NCBI RefSeq assembly: GCF_041914405.1
Contig: NZ_JAYSDK010000025.1
Location: forward strand, 1-64,000
Source of the DNA: Zoogloea sp041914405
GTDB taxonomy: Bacteria > Pseudomonadota > Gammaproteobacteria > Burkholderiales > Rhodocyclaceae
Direction of reading: 5' to 3'
DNA: 64,000 bases
Made by a program: the position numbers and the translations under genes. The notes beneath the pieces were generated by a model. The model made no database searches. It had not been told where the DNA came from and saw only the letters and a program-made list of their open reading frames with translations. This document shows positions 12,653-21,171 of the stretch, piece by piece. Every line of letters begins with the position of its first letter. The stretch's first letter is position 1.

Positions 12653-13645
12653 CTAGCCCTTGGGGGCTACTTCTTCTTCCTGCGCCAGGAAACGCTCCAC
12701 CTTGAGGGCGTATTGGCCGCGCTGCACGCCATAGTGGCATTCCATGAACGGAATGCCATCCACCTCGGCCTGGATGAGGGGCGGAATCGTCAGTGGAATG
12801 ACGTCGCCTGGTTTCATGTTGACGATGTCGCCAAGGGTCACCCGGGCCGAGCCAAGGCGTGCCGTCAGCGTGACTTCGGCACTCTGTAGCTGCTTGCCCA
12901 TCATGCTGACCCAGCGGTTGTCTTGGGTGATGTGGTCGCTCTGCATCGTCGAGTAGAGCGTCTCACGGATCGGCTCCAGCATCGAATACGGGAAGCAGAA
13001 ATGCATTTCCGCCTGGGAGCCGCCGAATTCCAGTGTAAACGATGCGGCCACAACGATTTCGCTGGGGGTCGCGATGTTCGCGAACTGGGGATTCATTTCC
13101 GAGCGGACGTACTCGAATTCCAGTTTCCGGACCGGCAGCCAGGCTTTCTCGTACTCGCTGAAGGCGACCTTCAGCAGGCCCTGGATGATCCGCTGTTCGG
13201 TCGGCGTGAAGTCGCGCCCTTCGACGCGGGTGTGGAAGCGCCCGTCGCCACCGAACAGGTTGTCCACCACCAGGAAGACCAGGTTCGGATCGAGGACGAT
13301 CAGTCCCGTGCCGCGCAGGGGTTTGGCGATGAAGAGGTTGAGGTTGGTCGGCACCACCAGGTTGCGCACGAACTCGCTGAACTTCTGGACCTTGATCGGT
13401 CCGACCGACACCTCGACGTTGCGGTGCATGTACGTGAACAGGCCCACCCGGAGATAACGAGCGAAACGCTCGTTGATGAGCTCCATCGTGGGCATGCGCC
13501 CGCGGACGATGCGCTCCTGGGTCGCGAGGTTGTAATCGCGTACTCCGCTGCCGTGCTCCTCGGCGACGTCGGTTTCCTCGCTCTCCCCCGTGACGCCCTT
13601 CAGCAGGGCGTCAACTTCTTCCTGGGAGAGAAAATCCTGGGCCAT
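12653..13645 (-). CDS. fliM: Flagellar motor switch protein FliM
   Basis: FliM is the middle layer of the switch complex and the docking site for phosphorylated CheY. The 330-residue protein starts MAQDFLSQEEVDALLKG, carrying the conserved LSQEEIDALL-type CheY-binding peptide at its extreme N-terminus. A central GGXG-containing block (LFGGDGRFHTR) and a C-terminal SpoA domain related to FliN follow. The gene lies 12 bases after fliL. All expected domains are present at normal length. Confidence 0.96.
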   Translation of the reverse strand: MAQDFLSQEEVDALLKGVTGESEETDVAEEHGSGVRDYNLATQERIVRGRMPTMELINERFARYLRVGLFTYMHRNVEVSVGPIKVQKFSEFVRNLVVPTNLNLFIAKPLRGTGLIVLDPNLVFLVVDNLFGGDGRFHTRVEGRDFTPTEQRIIQGLLKVAFSEYEKAWLPVRKLEFEYVRSEMNPQFANIATPSEIVVAASFTLEFGGSQAEMHFCFPYSMLEPIRETLYSTMQSDHITQDNRWVSMMGKQLQSAEVTLTARLGSARVTLGDIVNMKPGDVIPLTIPPLIQAEVDGIPFMECHYGVQRGQYALKVERFLAQEEEVAPKG

Positions 13646-13657
13646 GATGAAACCCCG

Positions 13658-14227
13658 TTACTGCACGATGAACTGGTTGAACAGGACGGCCAGTACCGGG
13701 CCATCGTCCTCGGGACGGTTGCGCTTGTTCTTCTTTTTGGGGTTGGGCGCATAGCCGAGTACGTCGTTGGCCTCGTCCTTGACCTCGTCCGCAAGCTGTT
13801 CCCGGCCTTCCGCCGTGGCCAGCTCGGAGGGCTTCTTGGAAGACAGCAGCATGATGATGCGGTGTTTCAGTTCCGGCATGTAGAGCTTCAGGGAGTCACC
13901 GATCTTGGCATCCGCGACCCGCAGCACCATCGTCGACTGCAGGAAGTGCTCCCCTTCTTCCGGTGCCAGATTGACCGTGAACTGCTCCAGCGGGACGAAG
14001 ACCGGCGGGTGAGCCGGGTCGACCTTGACCTTCGGCGGCTCGTGCGCGGTTTCCTCCTCGCCTTCTTCGCCCTCGGCGTGCTTCTTCTTGCCCAGCAGCA
14101 GGAAGGCTCCACCGCCGGCGATCGCCAGGATCAGCACCGCCGCGATAATGACGATGAGTTTCTTCTTGCCGCCTTTGGCAGGCACTTCGCCTTCGGCGGC
14201 TTCCGCCTTGGCCGGTGCTTTCGACAT
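13658..14227 (-). CDS. fliL: Flagellar basal body-associated protein FliL
   Basis: FliL is a single-pass inner membrane protein that surrounds stator units and supports motor torque. The 189-residue protein has a short cytoplasmic N-terminus, one membrane helix (KLIVIIAAVLILAIAGGGAFLLL, about residues 23-45), and a Glu/Lys-rich linker. A periplasmic domain with PVFVPLEQFTVNL and a C-terminal VLFNQFIVQ follow. An AAGGAG ribosome site lies upstream. A hairpin between fliK and fliL suggests that fliL starts its own transcript. Confidence 0.93.
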   Translation of the reverse strand: MSKAPAKAEAAEGEVPAKGGKKKLIVIIAAVLILAIAGGGAFLLLGKKKHAEGEEGEEETAHEPPKVKVDPAHPPVFVPLEQFTVNLAPEEGEHFLQSTMVLRVADAKIGDSLKLYMPELKHRIIMLLSSKKPSELATAEGREQLADEVKDEANDVLGYAPNPKKKNKRNRPEDDGPVLAVLFNQFIVQ

Positions 14228-14283
14228 GCTGGATCGCTCCTTATTTCATTGCATTGTTATCCATCACGTCCACCTGCCAAGCC

Positions 14284-14314
14284 GTAAATAGGGGCGTGAT
14301 CGCCCTCCATTTAC
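14284..14314 (-). terminator. Hairpin between fliK and fliL
   Basis: The sequence GTAAAT...GGGCG-TGAT-CGCCC...ATTTAC forms an imperfect stem with strong outer (GTAAAT/ATTTAC) and inner (GGCG/CGCC) parts. It sits seven bases after the fliK stop. No T-run follows on the minus strand, so it could be a weak terminator, an RNA-processing signal or a stabilising hairpin. Confidence 0.4.
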
Positions 14315-14320
14315 CGTGTT

Positions 14321-15556
14321 TCAGGCAAACGTGTCTACCAGTCCGTCCCCGCGCCGGCTCCACTGCGGGGAGATGCTCCGGGGGGCCGTCCCGTCATCGT
14401 TGTTGCGCGGGGCGCCCCAGCCGTTGCGGCGCTGTTCGTCGCCGGAGTTGTTCGACTGGCTCGAAGTGCCGACGTCGGTCTGACCGAGGTTGATCCCGCT
14501 TTGTTCGAGCACTTCGCGCAGGCGCGGAAGGCTCTGTTCGATGAGTTCCCGGGCCGCCGGGGTCGCGGCCACGAATTGTGCACTGGTCTGGTCGCCGCTG
14601 ACAGTAATCGACACCTCGATTTTGCCCAGTTGCGGCGGGGTAAGGGTGAGTTGTGCGTGGCTTTCGTCGTGGCCGACCATCCAGCTGACGCGACTGCCCA
14701 CTTCTTCGGGCCAGCCGGGGCTGCCTGCCGGGGTGGCCACGTGGAGGGGGACGGGTGACGGAGCCTGGGGTGTCGCCTCGCCGCGTAGATGGGCCAGGGC
14801 CGCGGCATGGATGCCGGCGAAGTTGTTGACGGGCGTGGATTCCGCTGTGAGCTCCGGGTTTTTGCCGGCAGTTTCGCTCGTGGCGGCAATTCTTGCCGCA
14901 GCGGTGTCCGCAGGTGCCGCGATGGCTGACGCATCGTGGCCTGCCGCAGCGCCGGCAGGCTGGTCCGCGTTGGCGAACCAGCGCTTGCCGGCACCGCTGT
15001 CCAGCCCGCCGGCAAGCGTATCCGAGGTAGCCCCTGACAGTGTGACGGTGGGGCCTTTCCGGCTGTCACCGGCGGCGTCGGAGGCCTGGCCGGCCAGCGT
15101 GACCGTCGGGGGGGCTTGCAGCGGGCGTTCGTTGGCCGCGACCAGGGCGGCGAGCGCTGTGTCGGAGGGGAGCGAGGTGGCCTGCGTGGTGTCTTCGGTG
15201 GTGGCTGTATTATCGCCAGGCTGGCCGCCGGCGCCGTTCTGGACCAGCAGGCTGCCCAGCAGTGTAGCCACGTCCGCGGCCTGCGCATCCTCGGGGGCTT
15301 TTTCCCTGGCGTCCTGTGCCTCGCCGGCTGTCTTGCCGGTTGCAGGGGGCGTGCTGTTGTCGGCCTTGGTGGGGGATGCGGAGCCGGTGTTGCTGGCCGG
15401 CTTGGTGTCTCGATCGATCTGGCGCTGCAGTTCGCGGGCGAAGCCGGAGTCGGCGGCGTCAGTCGAGGACGTCAGGGCGCTGTCGCTCCGCGATACGTCG
15501 GTGCTCTTGGCCGCAGTGGCAATGTTCGCGAGAGGGTTCAAAGCCGGTCCGGACAT
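14321..15556 (-). CDS. fliK: Flagellar hook-length control protein FliK
   Basis: FliK measures hook length and switches export from hook to filament substrates. The 411-residue product is low-complexity and Ala/Thr/Ser/Pro-rich over its first 280 or so residues, as usual for FliK. It ends in the conserved Flg_hook domain: GWPEEVGSRVSWMV, then HAQLTLTPPQLGKIEVSITV and LIEQSLPRLREVLEQSGINL. The start MSGPALNPL at 15556 is chosen; a frame extending to 15598 begins with an unlikely MLGTGVCILF. It is the last gene of the fliF-K unit. Confidence 0.92.
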   Translation of the reverse strand: MSGPALNPLANIATAAKSTDVSRSDSALTSSTDAADSGFARELQRQIDRDTKPASNTGSASPTKADNSTPPATGKTAGEAQDAREKAPEDAQAADVATLLGSLLVQNGAGGQPGDNTATTEDTTQATSLPSDTALAALVAANERPLQAPPTVTLAGQASDAAGDSRKGPTVTLSGATSDTLAGGLDSGAGKRWFANADQPAGAAAGHDASAIAAPADTAAARIAATSETAGKNPELTAESTPVNNFAGIHAAALAHLRGEATPQAPSPVPLHVATPAGSPGWPEEVGSRVSWMVGHDESHAQLTLTPPQLGKIEVSITVSGDQTSAQFVAATPAARELIEQSLPRLREVLEQSGINLGQTDVGTSSQSNNSGDEQRRNGWGAPRNNDDGTAPRSISPQWSRRGDGLVDTFA

Positions 15557-15628
15557 GATTGTATTCCCGAAAAGGATGCAGACACCGGTTCCCAGCAAAC
15601 GCCATGCCAGAGGCCGGCCGGGCGGATC

Positions 15629-16078
15629 TTAGTCGTCCTGGCCCCGGTCACGGAACTGCTTGGCGGCATGTTCATCGGTGAGCTTCTGTTCCTGCCGGGC
15701 TTCCTTGCGGGCCTGCTGGCTCTGGTGGCGCTGGGACAGGGTGTCGAAGGCCTTGACCTTGTTGCGCTGGTCCACCCAGGCTTGCTGCCCCAGTTCGACG
15801 CGCCGCCGGGAGTCGTCCACCACTCGCTGCTGGACGGAGATCGCATCGTCGAGTTTGAGGAGGAAGGCACTGTAGTTGCGCCAGGCGTCCGGGCCGATGC
15901 CATTGCGTGCGGCCTCCACGAAGCGTGCCTGGTATTCCTTGCGGTAGTCCACCAGCAGGGCGAGTTTCTCCTCGACGGCCCGTTCGCTGGCGATCAGTTC
16001 GCCCAGCTTGCGTGCAGCCTCGTCCATCCGGTTGGTGGCCAAGTCCAGCAAGGGCTGAAGCGGGAAAGGCTCGGGCAT
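15629..16078 (-). CDS. fliJ: Flagellar export chaperone FliJ
   Basis: FliJ is a small coiled-coil protein that links the FliI ATPase to the export gate and escorts export chaperones. The 149-residue product is almost entirely charged helix with no membrane segment. It begins with a typical FliJ N-terminus (PFPLQPLLDLATNRMDEAARKLGEL) and ends in Lys/Glu-rich helix. It lies 80 bases after fliI and 72 bases before fliK. The call rests on helix pattern, length and position, because FliJ sequences are weakly conserved. Confidence 0.88.
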   Translation of the reverse strand: MPEPFPLQPLLDLATNRMDEAARKLGELIASERAVEEKLALLVDYRKEYQARFVEAARNGIGPDAWRNYSAFLLKLDDAISVQQRVVDDSRRRVELGQQAWVDQRNKVKAFDTLSQRHQSQQARKEARQEQKLTDEHAAKQFRDRGQDD

Positions 16079-16158
16079 TTTCAGATGCTTTCTGCGTTAT
16101 CGGACCGTGGGTCGGAATCTTTACGGGGGCGAAGCATCGCCTCGCGTCCGCCGCCCTG

Positions 16159-17562
16159 TTACGGCGTTGCGCCGAAGAGTGTGTAGAGCTTCTCGACCGC
16201 CGAGTCGTAGGGTTCGCACTCATCGATGCGTTGCTGCAGGAAGGCTTCCAGGCGGGGGTACATGGCCACCGCCTGATCGAGGATCGGGTCTGCGCCGGAC
16301 TGGTAGGCGCCGACGGCGATCAGGTCGCGGGAGCGCTGGTAGCGGGAGAACAGTTGCTTGAAGCGACGCACGACGTCGAAATGCTGGCTCTTGACCAGGT
16401 TGTGCATGGCCCGCGAGATCGATTGCTCGATGTCGATGGCCGGGTAATGGCCCTGGTCGGCAAGGTTGCGCGACAGCACGATGTGACCGTCGAGGATGGC
16501 CCGGGCCGAGTCGGCGATCGGATCCTGTTGGTCATCGCCTTCCGCCAGCACCGTGTAGAAGGCGGTGATCGAGCCGCCGCCGTCCGGGCCGTTGCCAGCC
16601 CGTTCGACGAGGGCCGGCAGGCGCGCGAAAACCGACGGGGGGTAGCCGCGGGTCACCGGCGGTTCGCCGATCGCCAGTGCGATCTCGCGCTGGGCCATGG
16701 CGTAGCGGGTCAGGGAGTCCATGATCAGCAGCACTTGTTTGCCCTGGTCACGGAAGAATTCAGCCACGGCGGTTGCGTAGGAGGCGCCCTGCAGGCGCAT
16801 CAGTGGGCTGCAGTCGGCTGGGGCGGCAATGACGGCAGAGCGGGCCAGGCCGTCGGCACCGAGGTTGTGCTCGATGAATTCCTTAACTTCTCGGCCCCGC
16901 TCGCCGATCAGGCCGACGACGATCACGTCGGCGGCGGTGAAGCGCGCCATCATGCCGATCAGCACCGACTTGCCGACGCCGGAGCCGGCGAACAGGCCCA
17001 TCCGCTGGCCGCGGCCGACGGTCAGCAGGCCGTTGATGGCGCGGATGCCGACGTCCAGGGACTGGCTGATCGGCGCGCGCTGTAGGGGATTGATCGGGCG
17101 GGATTGGAGGGAGCGGGAATGGCGGGTGTTTAGCGGGCCGAGGCCGTCCAGCGGCCGGCCGGCGCCATCGACGACACGGCCGAGGAGTTCGTCGCCCATC
17201 GGCAGGTGCTTGGCGCGGTCGGAGGCGCGGCGGCGCGGCTCGATGCGCTCGCCGGCGATCAGAGGGGGCTGGGTCGGCTCGATCGGGAATACCTGGGCGC
17301 CCGGCGACAGGCCGAAGACATCGTCGGTCGGCATCAGGAAGATCTTTTCGCCGTTGAAACCGACGACCTCCGCCTCAACCGAACTGCCGCCAGGGATGAC
17401 GATCCGGCAGCCCGAGCCGAGGGGCAACTTGAGGCCGGAGGCCTCCATGACCAGGCCGTTGATGCGGGTCAGGCGGCCGGCCACCTGATAAGGGGGCGTC
17501 GCGCCGATGAGCTTGCGCGCGTCACCCAGGAAGGTACGCCAGGTTTCGGTGCCGTGGTTCAT
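16159..17562 (-). CDS. fliI: Flagellum-specific ATP synthase FliI
   Basis: FliI is the hexameric ATPase that energises flagellar protein export, related to the F1 beta subunit. The 467-residue product has the Walker A motif GSGVGKS at residues 193-199. It also carries GERGREVKEF, the Walker B region VLLIMDSLTRYAMAQREI, and the catalytic-site YPPSVFARLPALVERAG. Its start shares one base with the fliH stop (TGATG), implying coupling to FliH, its regulatory partner. Confidence 0.97.
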   Translation of the reverse strand: MNHGTETWRTFLGDARKLIGATPPYQVAGRLTRINGLVMEASGLKLPLGSGCRIVIPGGSSVEAEVVGFNGEKIFLMPTDDVFGLSPGAQVFPIEPTQPPLIAGERIEPRRRASDRAKHLPMGDELLGRVVDGAGRPLDGLGPLNTRHSRSLQSRPINPLQRAPISQSLDVGIRAINGLLTVGRGQRMGLFAGSGVGKSVLIGMMARFTAADVIVVGLIGERGREVKEFIEHNLGADGLARSAVIAAPADCSPLMRLQGASYATAVAEFFRDQGKQVLLIMDSLTRYAMAQREIALAIGEPPVTRGYPPSVFARLPALVERAGNGPDGGGSITAFYTVLAEGDDQQDPIADSARAILDGHIVLSRNLADQGHYPAIDIEQSISRAMHNLVKSQHFDVVRRFKQLFSRYQRSRDLIAVGAYQSGADPILDQAVAMYPRLEAFLQQRIDECEPYDSAVEKLYTLFGATP

Positions 17563-18311
17563 CAGGGCGCCTCCCCCTCCCAGGGGATGTGACGGCCGAG
17601 ACTGTCCATGATGCGACGCCAGCGGGTCTGCACGGTGGCGTCGATCTGGCTGCCAGCCGCTTCGATGCGCACGCCACCACGGCTGATGCTCACATCTTCG
17701 ACCAGGCGGTGCCCGGCATGGGCCATGTGCTCGCCGAGGTAGTCCCGTGCCATCGCCATGTCCTCCGGGTTGAGGTGGATCTGGGCATGGGTCTGGGGCA
17801 TTTGCCCGAGGGCTTCGCGCAGCAGGTCGGTGATCACGTCCGGGTGAGTGGCGATGGCGTGACGCACCATCTGGCGGGCGAGCTCGGTTGCCATCGCGAG
17901 GATTTCCTCGGCGACTTCCTTGTCGAGAGAGGTCAGGGACGTTTCCAGTCCTTCGACCATGCTATGGAAATGCATGGCTTCCAAGCGCCCGCGGGCGGTG
18001 CCTTCCTCGTAGCCGGCGGCGTAGCCTTCCTTACGCGCCTCTTCGTGGATGCGTTCGATGTCCTCGGCGGTGGGGAGCTGGAAGACGGGGGAGTCGTCCA
18101 GGGGTTCGTCCGCGGCCATTTCGAGAGCAGGCTCGGGCTCCGGCGCCAGGTCCATCTCTGGCGGTTCAAGCGGGGCGGCGTCAAGGACCGGCTCCACTTC
18201 CGGGGGGGGCGGGGCCGGCTCGGGCGGGGCCGGCGGCGCCTCTGGGGCGTCGAAGGAGGGTGGTGTCCAGCGCCGGTAGATGCCGACGGCCTGGTGGCGG
18301 TCCATGCTCAT
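17562..18311 (-). CDS. fliH: Flagellar assembly protein FliH
   Basis: FliH binds and restrains FliI and tethers it to the C-ring. The 249-residue product has a Pro/Glu/Ala-rich N-terminal third (residues 20-75) and then a helical region with AREEGYAAGYEEGTARGR-like composition typical of FliH GxxxG repeats. A C-terminal domain holding LARQMVRHAIATHPDVITDLLREAL completes it. A second in-frame ATG lies two codons downstream (18305). It is placed between fliG (15-base gap) and fliI (one-base overlap). Confidence 0.92.
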   Translation of the reverse strand: MSMDRHQAVGIYRRWTPPSFDAPEAPPAPPEPAPPPPEVEPVLDAAPLEPPEMDLAPEPEPALEMAADEPLDDSPVFQLPTAEDIERIHEEARKEGYAAGYEEGTARGRLEAMHFHSMVEGLETSLTSLDKEVAEEILAMATELARQMVRHAIATHPDVITDLLREALGQMPQTHAQIHLNPEDMAMARDYLGEHMAHAGHRLVEDVSISRGGVRIEAAGSQIDATVQTRWRRIMDSLGRHIPWEGEAP

Positions 18312-18326
18312 GAGCGGACCCCGGGA

Positions 18327-19325
18327 TTATACGAAGGCATCGTCGCCTCCACCGCTGGACAGCGCGATCTGGCCTTCTTCCGCCAGGCGGCGGGCGGTCT
18401 TGAGGATTTCCTTCTGCTCGGCCTCGACCTCCGACAGGCGCACCGGCCCGCGGGAATCCAGATCTTCGCGCAGCATTTCGGCGGCCCGCTGGGACATGTT
18501 CTTGAAAATCTTTTCGCGCAGTTCGGGCGGGGCGCCCTTCAGGGCGACCACCAAGGAGTCGCTCTGGACTTCCCGCAGCAGGGTCTGGATGCCACGGTCG
18601 TCCAGATCGAGCAGGTTCTCGAAGACGAACATCTCGTCGAGGATCTTCTGGGCCAGGTCCGGGTCGTACTCGCGCACGTTGTCGAGGATGGCGGTTTCGG
18701 CCGCCGAACCGACGAAGTTGAGGATCTCGGCCGCGTGGCGAACGCCGCCCATGGCGGTTTTCTTGACCGTCGCACCGGAGAGCATGCGGGTCAGTGCATC
18801 GTTGAGCTCCTTCAGGGCGATCGGCTGGACACCGTCGAGGGTGGCGATCCGCAGCAGTACGTCGTTGCGCAGGCGGTCGGTGAAGTGCTTGAGGATGTCC
18901 CCGGCCTGGTCGAACTCAAGGTGCACCAGGATCGTGGCGATGATCTGCGGGTGTTCGTTCTTGATCAGGTCGGCGGCGGTGGCCGCGTCCATCCACTTCA
19001 GGCTCTCGATGCCGGCAGTGTCGGAGCCCTGCAGCACGCGGCTGATCAGGTGGGTGGCGCGCTCGTCGCCGAGGGCCTTGGTGAGCATTTCCTTGATGTG
19101 CTCGTGGTCGGCCTCGATCGGCGAACCCTTCTCCGCGTAGGAGATCAGCTCGTCGAGGATGCCCTCGACCCGTTCGCGTGGCTGGGCCGGCATGGAGGCC
19201 ATGGAGGCGCCGAGCTTTTGCACTTCCCGGGGGCCGAGCTGCTTGAGCACTTCGGCCGCTTCGTCGGCACCCAGGGTCAAGAGAAGCAGTGCGCCCTTTT
19301 CGAGCCCTTCATCGTTGCTGCTCAT
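18327..19325 (-). CDS. fliG: Flagellar motor switch protein FliG
   Basis: FliG is the switch protein that touches the stator and FliF. The 332-residue protein shows the FliG N-terminal domain (KGALLLLTLGADEAAEVLKQLGPREVQKLG), the armadillo middle domain with EHPQIIATILVHL, and the C-terminal torque domain with the charged MFVFENLLDLDDRGIQTLLREV helix. The middle-domain EHPQ motif that binds FliM is intact. Its start lies 17 bases inside the end of fliF, so coupling with fliF is likely; these two proteins assemble one-to-one. Confidence 0.97.
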   Translation of the reverse strand: MSSNDEGLEKGALLLLTLGADEAAEVLKQLGPREVQKLGASMASMPAQPRERVEGILDELISYAEKGSPIEADHEHIKEMLTKALGDERATHLISRVLQGSDTAGIESLKWMDAATAADLIKNEHPQIIATILVHLEFDQAGDILKHFTDRLRNDVLLRIATLDGVQPIALKELNDALTRMLSGATVKKTAMGGVRHAAEILNFVGSAAETAILDNVREYDPDLAQKILDEMFVFENLLDLDDRGIQTLLREVQSDSLVVALKGAPPELREKIFKNMSQRAAEMLREDLDSRGPVRLSEVEAEQKEILKTARRLAEEGQIALSSGGGDDAFV

Positions 19326-21024
19326 TGGCTCCCATCCATTCCTTGATCAGATTCGCCACCATTCGCGGATTTTCCTTGGCGAGGGCCAGTGCCTTGGCGA
19401 GTTTCTCGTCGTAGGCGAGGCGTGCGGCCGCCTCCGGCGACAGGGCGACTTGAGCGCCTTCCTCACCTTCCTCGCCTTCCTCACCCTCTTCGCCTTCTTC
19501 CCCGGTGCGGGCGGCGGCGCCTTCGTTTTCTTCCTCTTCCTTGACTTCCGGTTGAGGCAGAACCTGTTTCATCAACGGGCGGATGACGCCGAAGGCCACA
19601 AAGGCGATCACGCCAGCAATGACCAGGTACTTGGCCAGTTCCTTGAACAGGGCGACGTTGTCCGGATCCTTCCAGAACGGCGTCTCCAGCATGTCCTTGT
19701 CGGAAACGACGAAAGCGCTGCTCGCCACGCTGATGGTGTCACCCCGGTCCTTGCTGTAGCCAACGGCTTCGCGCACCAGGTTCTCGATCCGCTGGCGCTC
19801 TTCTTCCGGGATCGGTACTGACTTAACGTTGCCGTTCTTGTCCTTTTCTTCCTTGTTGTTGACCACCACCGCCACCGACAGGCGCTTGATCTGGCCCATC
19901 GCCTTGCGCGTGTGCTGGATGGTCTTGTCCACTTCATAGTTGATCGTGGCGCTCTTGGTGGAAGTAAGTGGAGCCTGGCCGCTGGCCGTGGTTGGCGGCA
20001 CCGCCGGGGTGGTGACCGGCGCGGTGGCAGGAACCGGCGGCTGGTTGGTCAGCGCCCCCGGCACACCCTGAGGTCCCTGATCACGGGTCTGGCTCTCGTT
20101 GCTCTGCTGGCTGCGGATGGCCTGTTCCGGCGATGGGTTGGGGCGATAGGTCTCGGCGGTCTGCTCGGTCTGGTTGAAGTCCACGTCGGCGGACACCTGG
20201 GCCCGGAAGTTGCCCTTGCCGTACAGCGGGGTGAGGATCGAGTTCACCCGCTCGATGTAGCCTTCCTCGAGCTCGTGGGTGTACTTGAGCTGGCTGGCGT
20301 CGAGATTGCCGCGCAAGGGATCGGGCTTCTTGGTGAGCAGGTTGCCGTCCTGGTCGATGACGCTGACGTTGTCGTTGGTCAGGTTGGGTACGCTGGAGGC
20401 GATCAGGTGCACGATGCCGGCGATCTGGGATGGATCGAGGGCACGGCCGGTGTGCAGGTTGACCATCACCGAGGCGGTGGGCTTCTGCTCGTCGCGCAGG
20501 AAGGCGGTCTGCTTCGGGATCGCGAGGTGCACGCGGGCACCGGCGACGCTGGCGATGGACGAGATGGTGCGCGACAGCTCCCCTTCGAGGGCGCGCTGGT
20601 AATTGATCTGCTCGTGGAACTGGGACAGCCCCAGCTTCTGGTTCTCCATCAGCTCGAAGCCCACCAGGCCGCCCTTGGGGATGCCCTGGGCGGCGAGGCG
20701 CAGGCGCAGGTCATGGACCTGGGTGGCCGGGACGAGGATGGCGTTGCCGTTGTCGGAGAACTTGTAAGGGATGTTTTGTTGCTGGAGGCTGGTCACGACG
20801 GCGCCGCCGTCCTTTTCGGCCAGGTTGGAGAACAGCACGGAATACTCCGGCTGCCGGCTCCACAGCAGCACGCCGACGATCAACGCAATGCCGAACGCCA
20901 GCGCGGCGCCGGCGGCGATCTTCTGGCGCTGGGACAGATTGCGGATGTTTTCCAGTACCTGGGCCAGCGGCGAAGCGGGCGGCGGAACGGGAGCAGCGGC
21001 GGCGTCTTCTGCTGCCATGGACAC
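19309..21024 (-). CDS. fliF: Flagellar MS-ring protein FliF
   Basis: FliF forms the MS-ring on which the basal body is built. The 571-residue product has two membrane helices (about residues 40-60 and 460-480) around a periplasmic YscJ-like ring-building region. The signature QGIPKGGLVGFELMENQKLGLSQF is visible near 115-140. The cytoplasmic C-terminus that binds FliG is present and ends NLIKEWMGANEQQR. Just before it is an acidic tandem repeat of the tripeptide GEE. The gene is divergent from the FlrB-like kinase gene across a 147-base region containing a large inverted repeat. Confidence 0.97.
   Translation of the reverse strand: MSMAAEDAAAAPVPPPASPLAQVLENIRNLSQRQKIAAGAALAFGIALIVGVLLWSRQPEYSVLFSNLAEKDGGAVVTSLQQQNIPYKFSDNGNAILVPATQVHDLRLRLAAQGIPKGGLVGFELMENQKLGLSQFHEQINYQRALEGELSRTISSIASVAGARVHLAIPKQTAFLRDEQKPTASVMVNLHTGRALDPSQIAGIVHLIASSVPNLTNDNVSVIDQDGNLLTKKPDPLRGNLDASQLKYTHELEEGYIERVNSILTPLYGKGNFRAQVSADVDFNQTEQTAETYRPNPSPEQAIRSQQSNESQTRDQGPQGVPGALTNQPPVPATAPVTTPAVPPTTASGQAPLTSTKSATINYEVDKTIQHTRKAMGQIKRLSVAVVVNNKEEKDKNGNVKSVPIPEEERQRIENLVREAVGYSKDRGDTISVASSAFVVSDKDMLETPFWKDPDNVALFKELAKYLVIAGVIAFVAFGVIRPLMKQVLPQPEVKEEEENEGAAARTGEEGEEGEEGEEGEEGAQVALSPEAAARLAYDEKLAKALALAKENPRMVANLIKEWMGANEQQR
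19459..19503 (-). repeat. In-frame 9-bp tandem repeat encoding (GEE)5 in FliF
   Basis: Five consecutive nine-base units, each encoding Gly-Glu-Glu on the minus strand, lie in the cytoplasmic tail of FliF between the second membrane helix and the FliG-binding end. Units are similar but not identical at the DNA level. Copy number could vary without breaking the frame. Confidence 0.85.
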
Positions 21025-21070
21025 ACTTCCTCTTATCGGATGCTCGCATTGTCCTTCAGCTAGCCCGTTT

Positions 21071-21116
21071 CAAGGCGGCGATAAGCGGCGTTTTTTGCCG
21101 CTTATTTGCCGCCTTG
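21071..21116. promoter_or_regulatory. Large inverted repeat in the fliF/flrB divergent promoter region
   Basis: The left arm CAAGGCGGCGATAAGCGGC (21071-21089) and the right arm 21097-21116 are near-perfect inverted copies, separated by a seven-base GTTTTTT loop. It lies 47 bases upstream of fliF and 55 bases upstream of the kinase gene. Its place between divergent flagellar genes suits an operator shared by both, or a hairpin in one leader RNA. No known regulator consensus was matched with confidence. Confidence 0.55.
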
Positions 21117-21171
21117 TCGTACGCTGGGCAGGCCTAAGCTGCGAGGCGGTGAATAACGTCCCGGATTACCC

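Noticed and set aside
12923..14287. Open frame of 454 codons on the plus strand across fliM and fliL
   Set aside because: It is antisense to two conserved flagellar genes and has no family features or ribosome site.
17589..19346. Open frame of 585 codons on the plus strand
   Set aside because: It is antisense to fliH and fliG, which are full length and conserved; treated as a codon-bias shadow.
21125..21140. Possible sigma-54 promoter for the flrB-like gene (TGGGCAGGCCTAAGCT)
   Set aside because: GG and GC are ten bases apart, but several consensus positions differ, unlike the near-perfect fliE site. Too weak to list as a feature.
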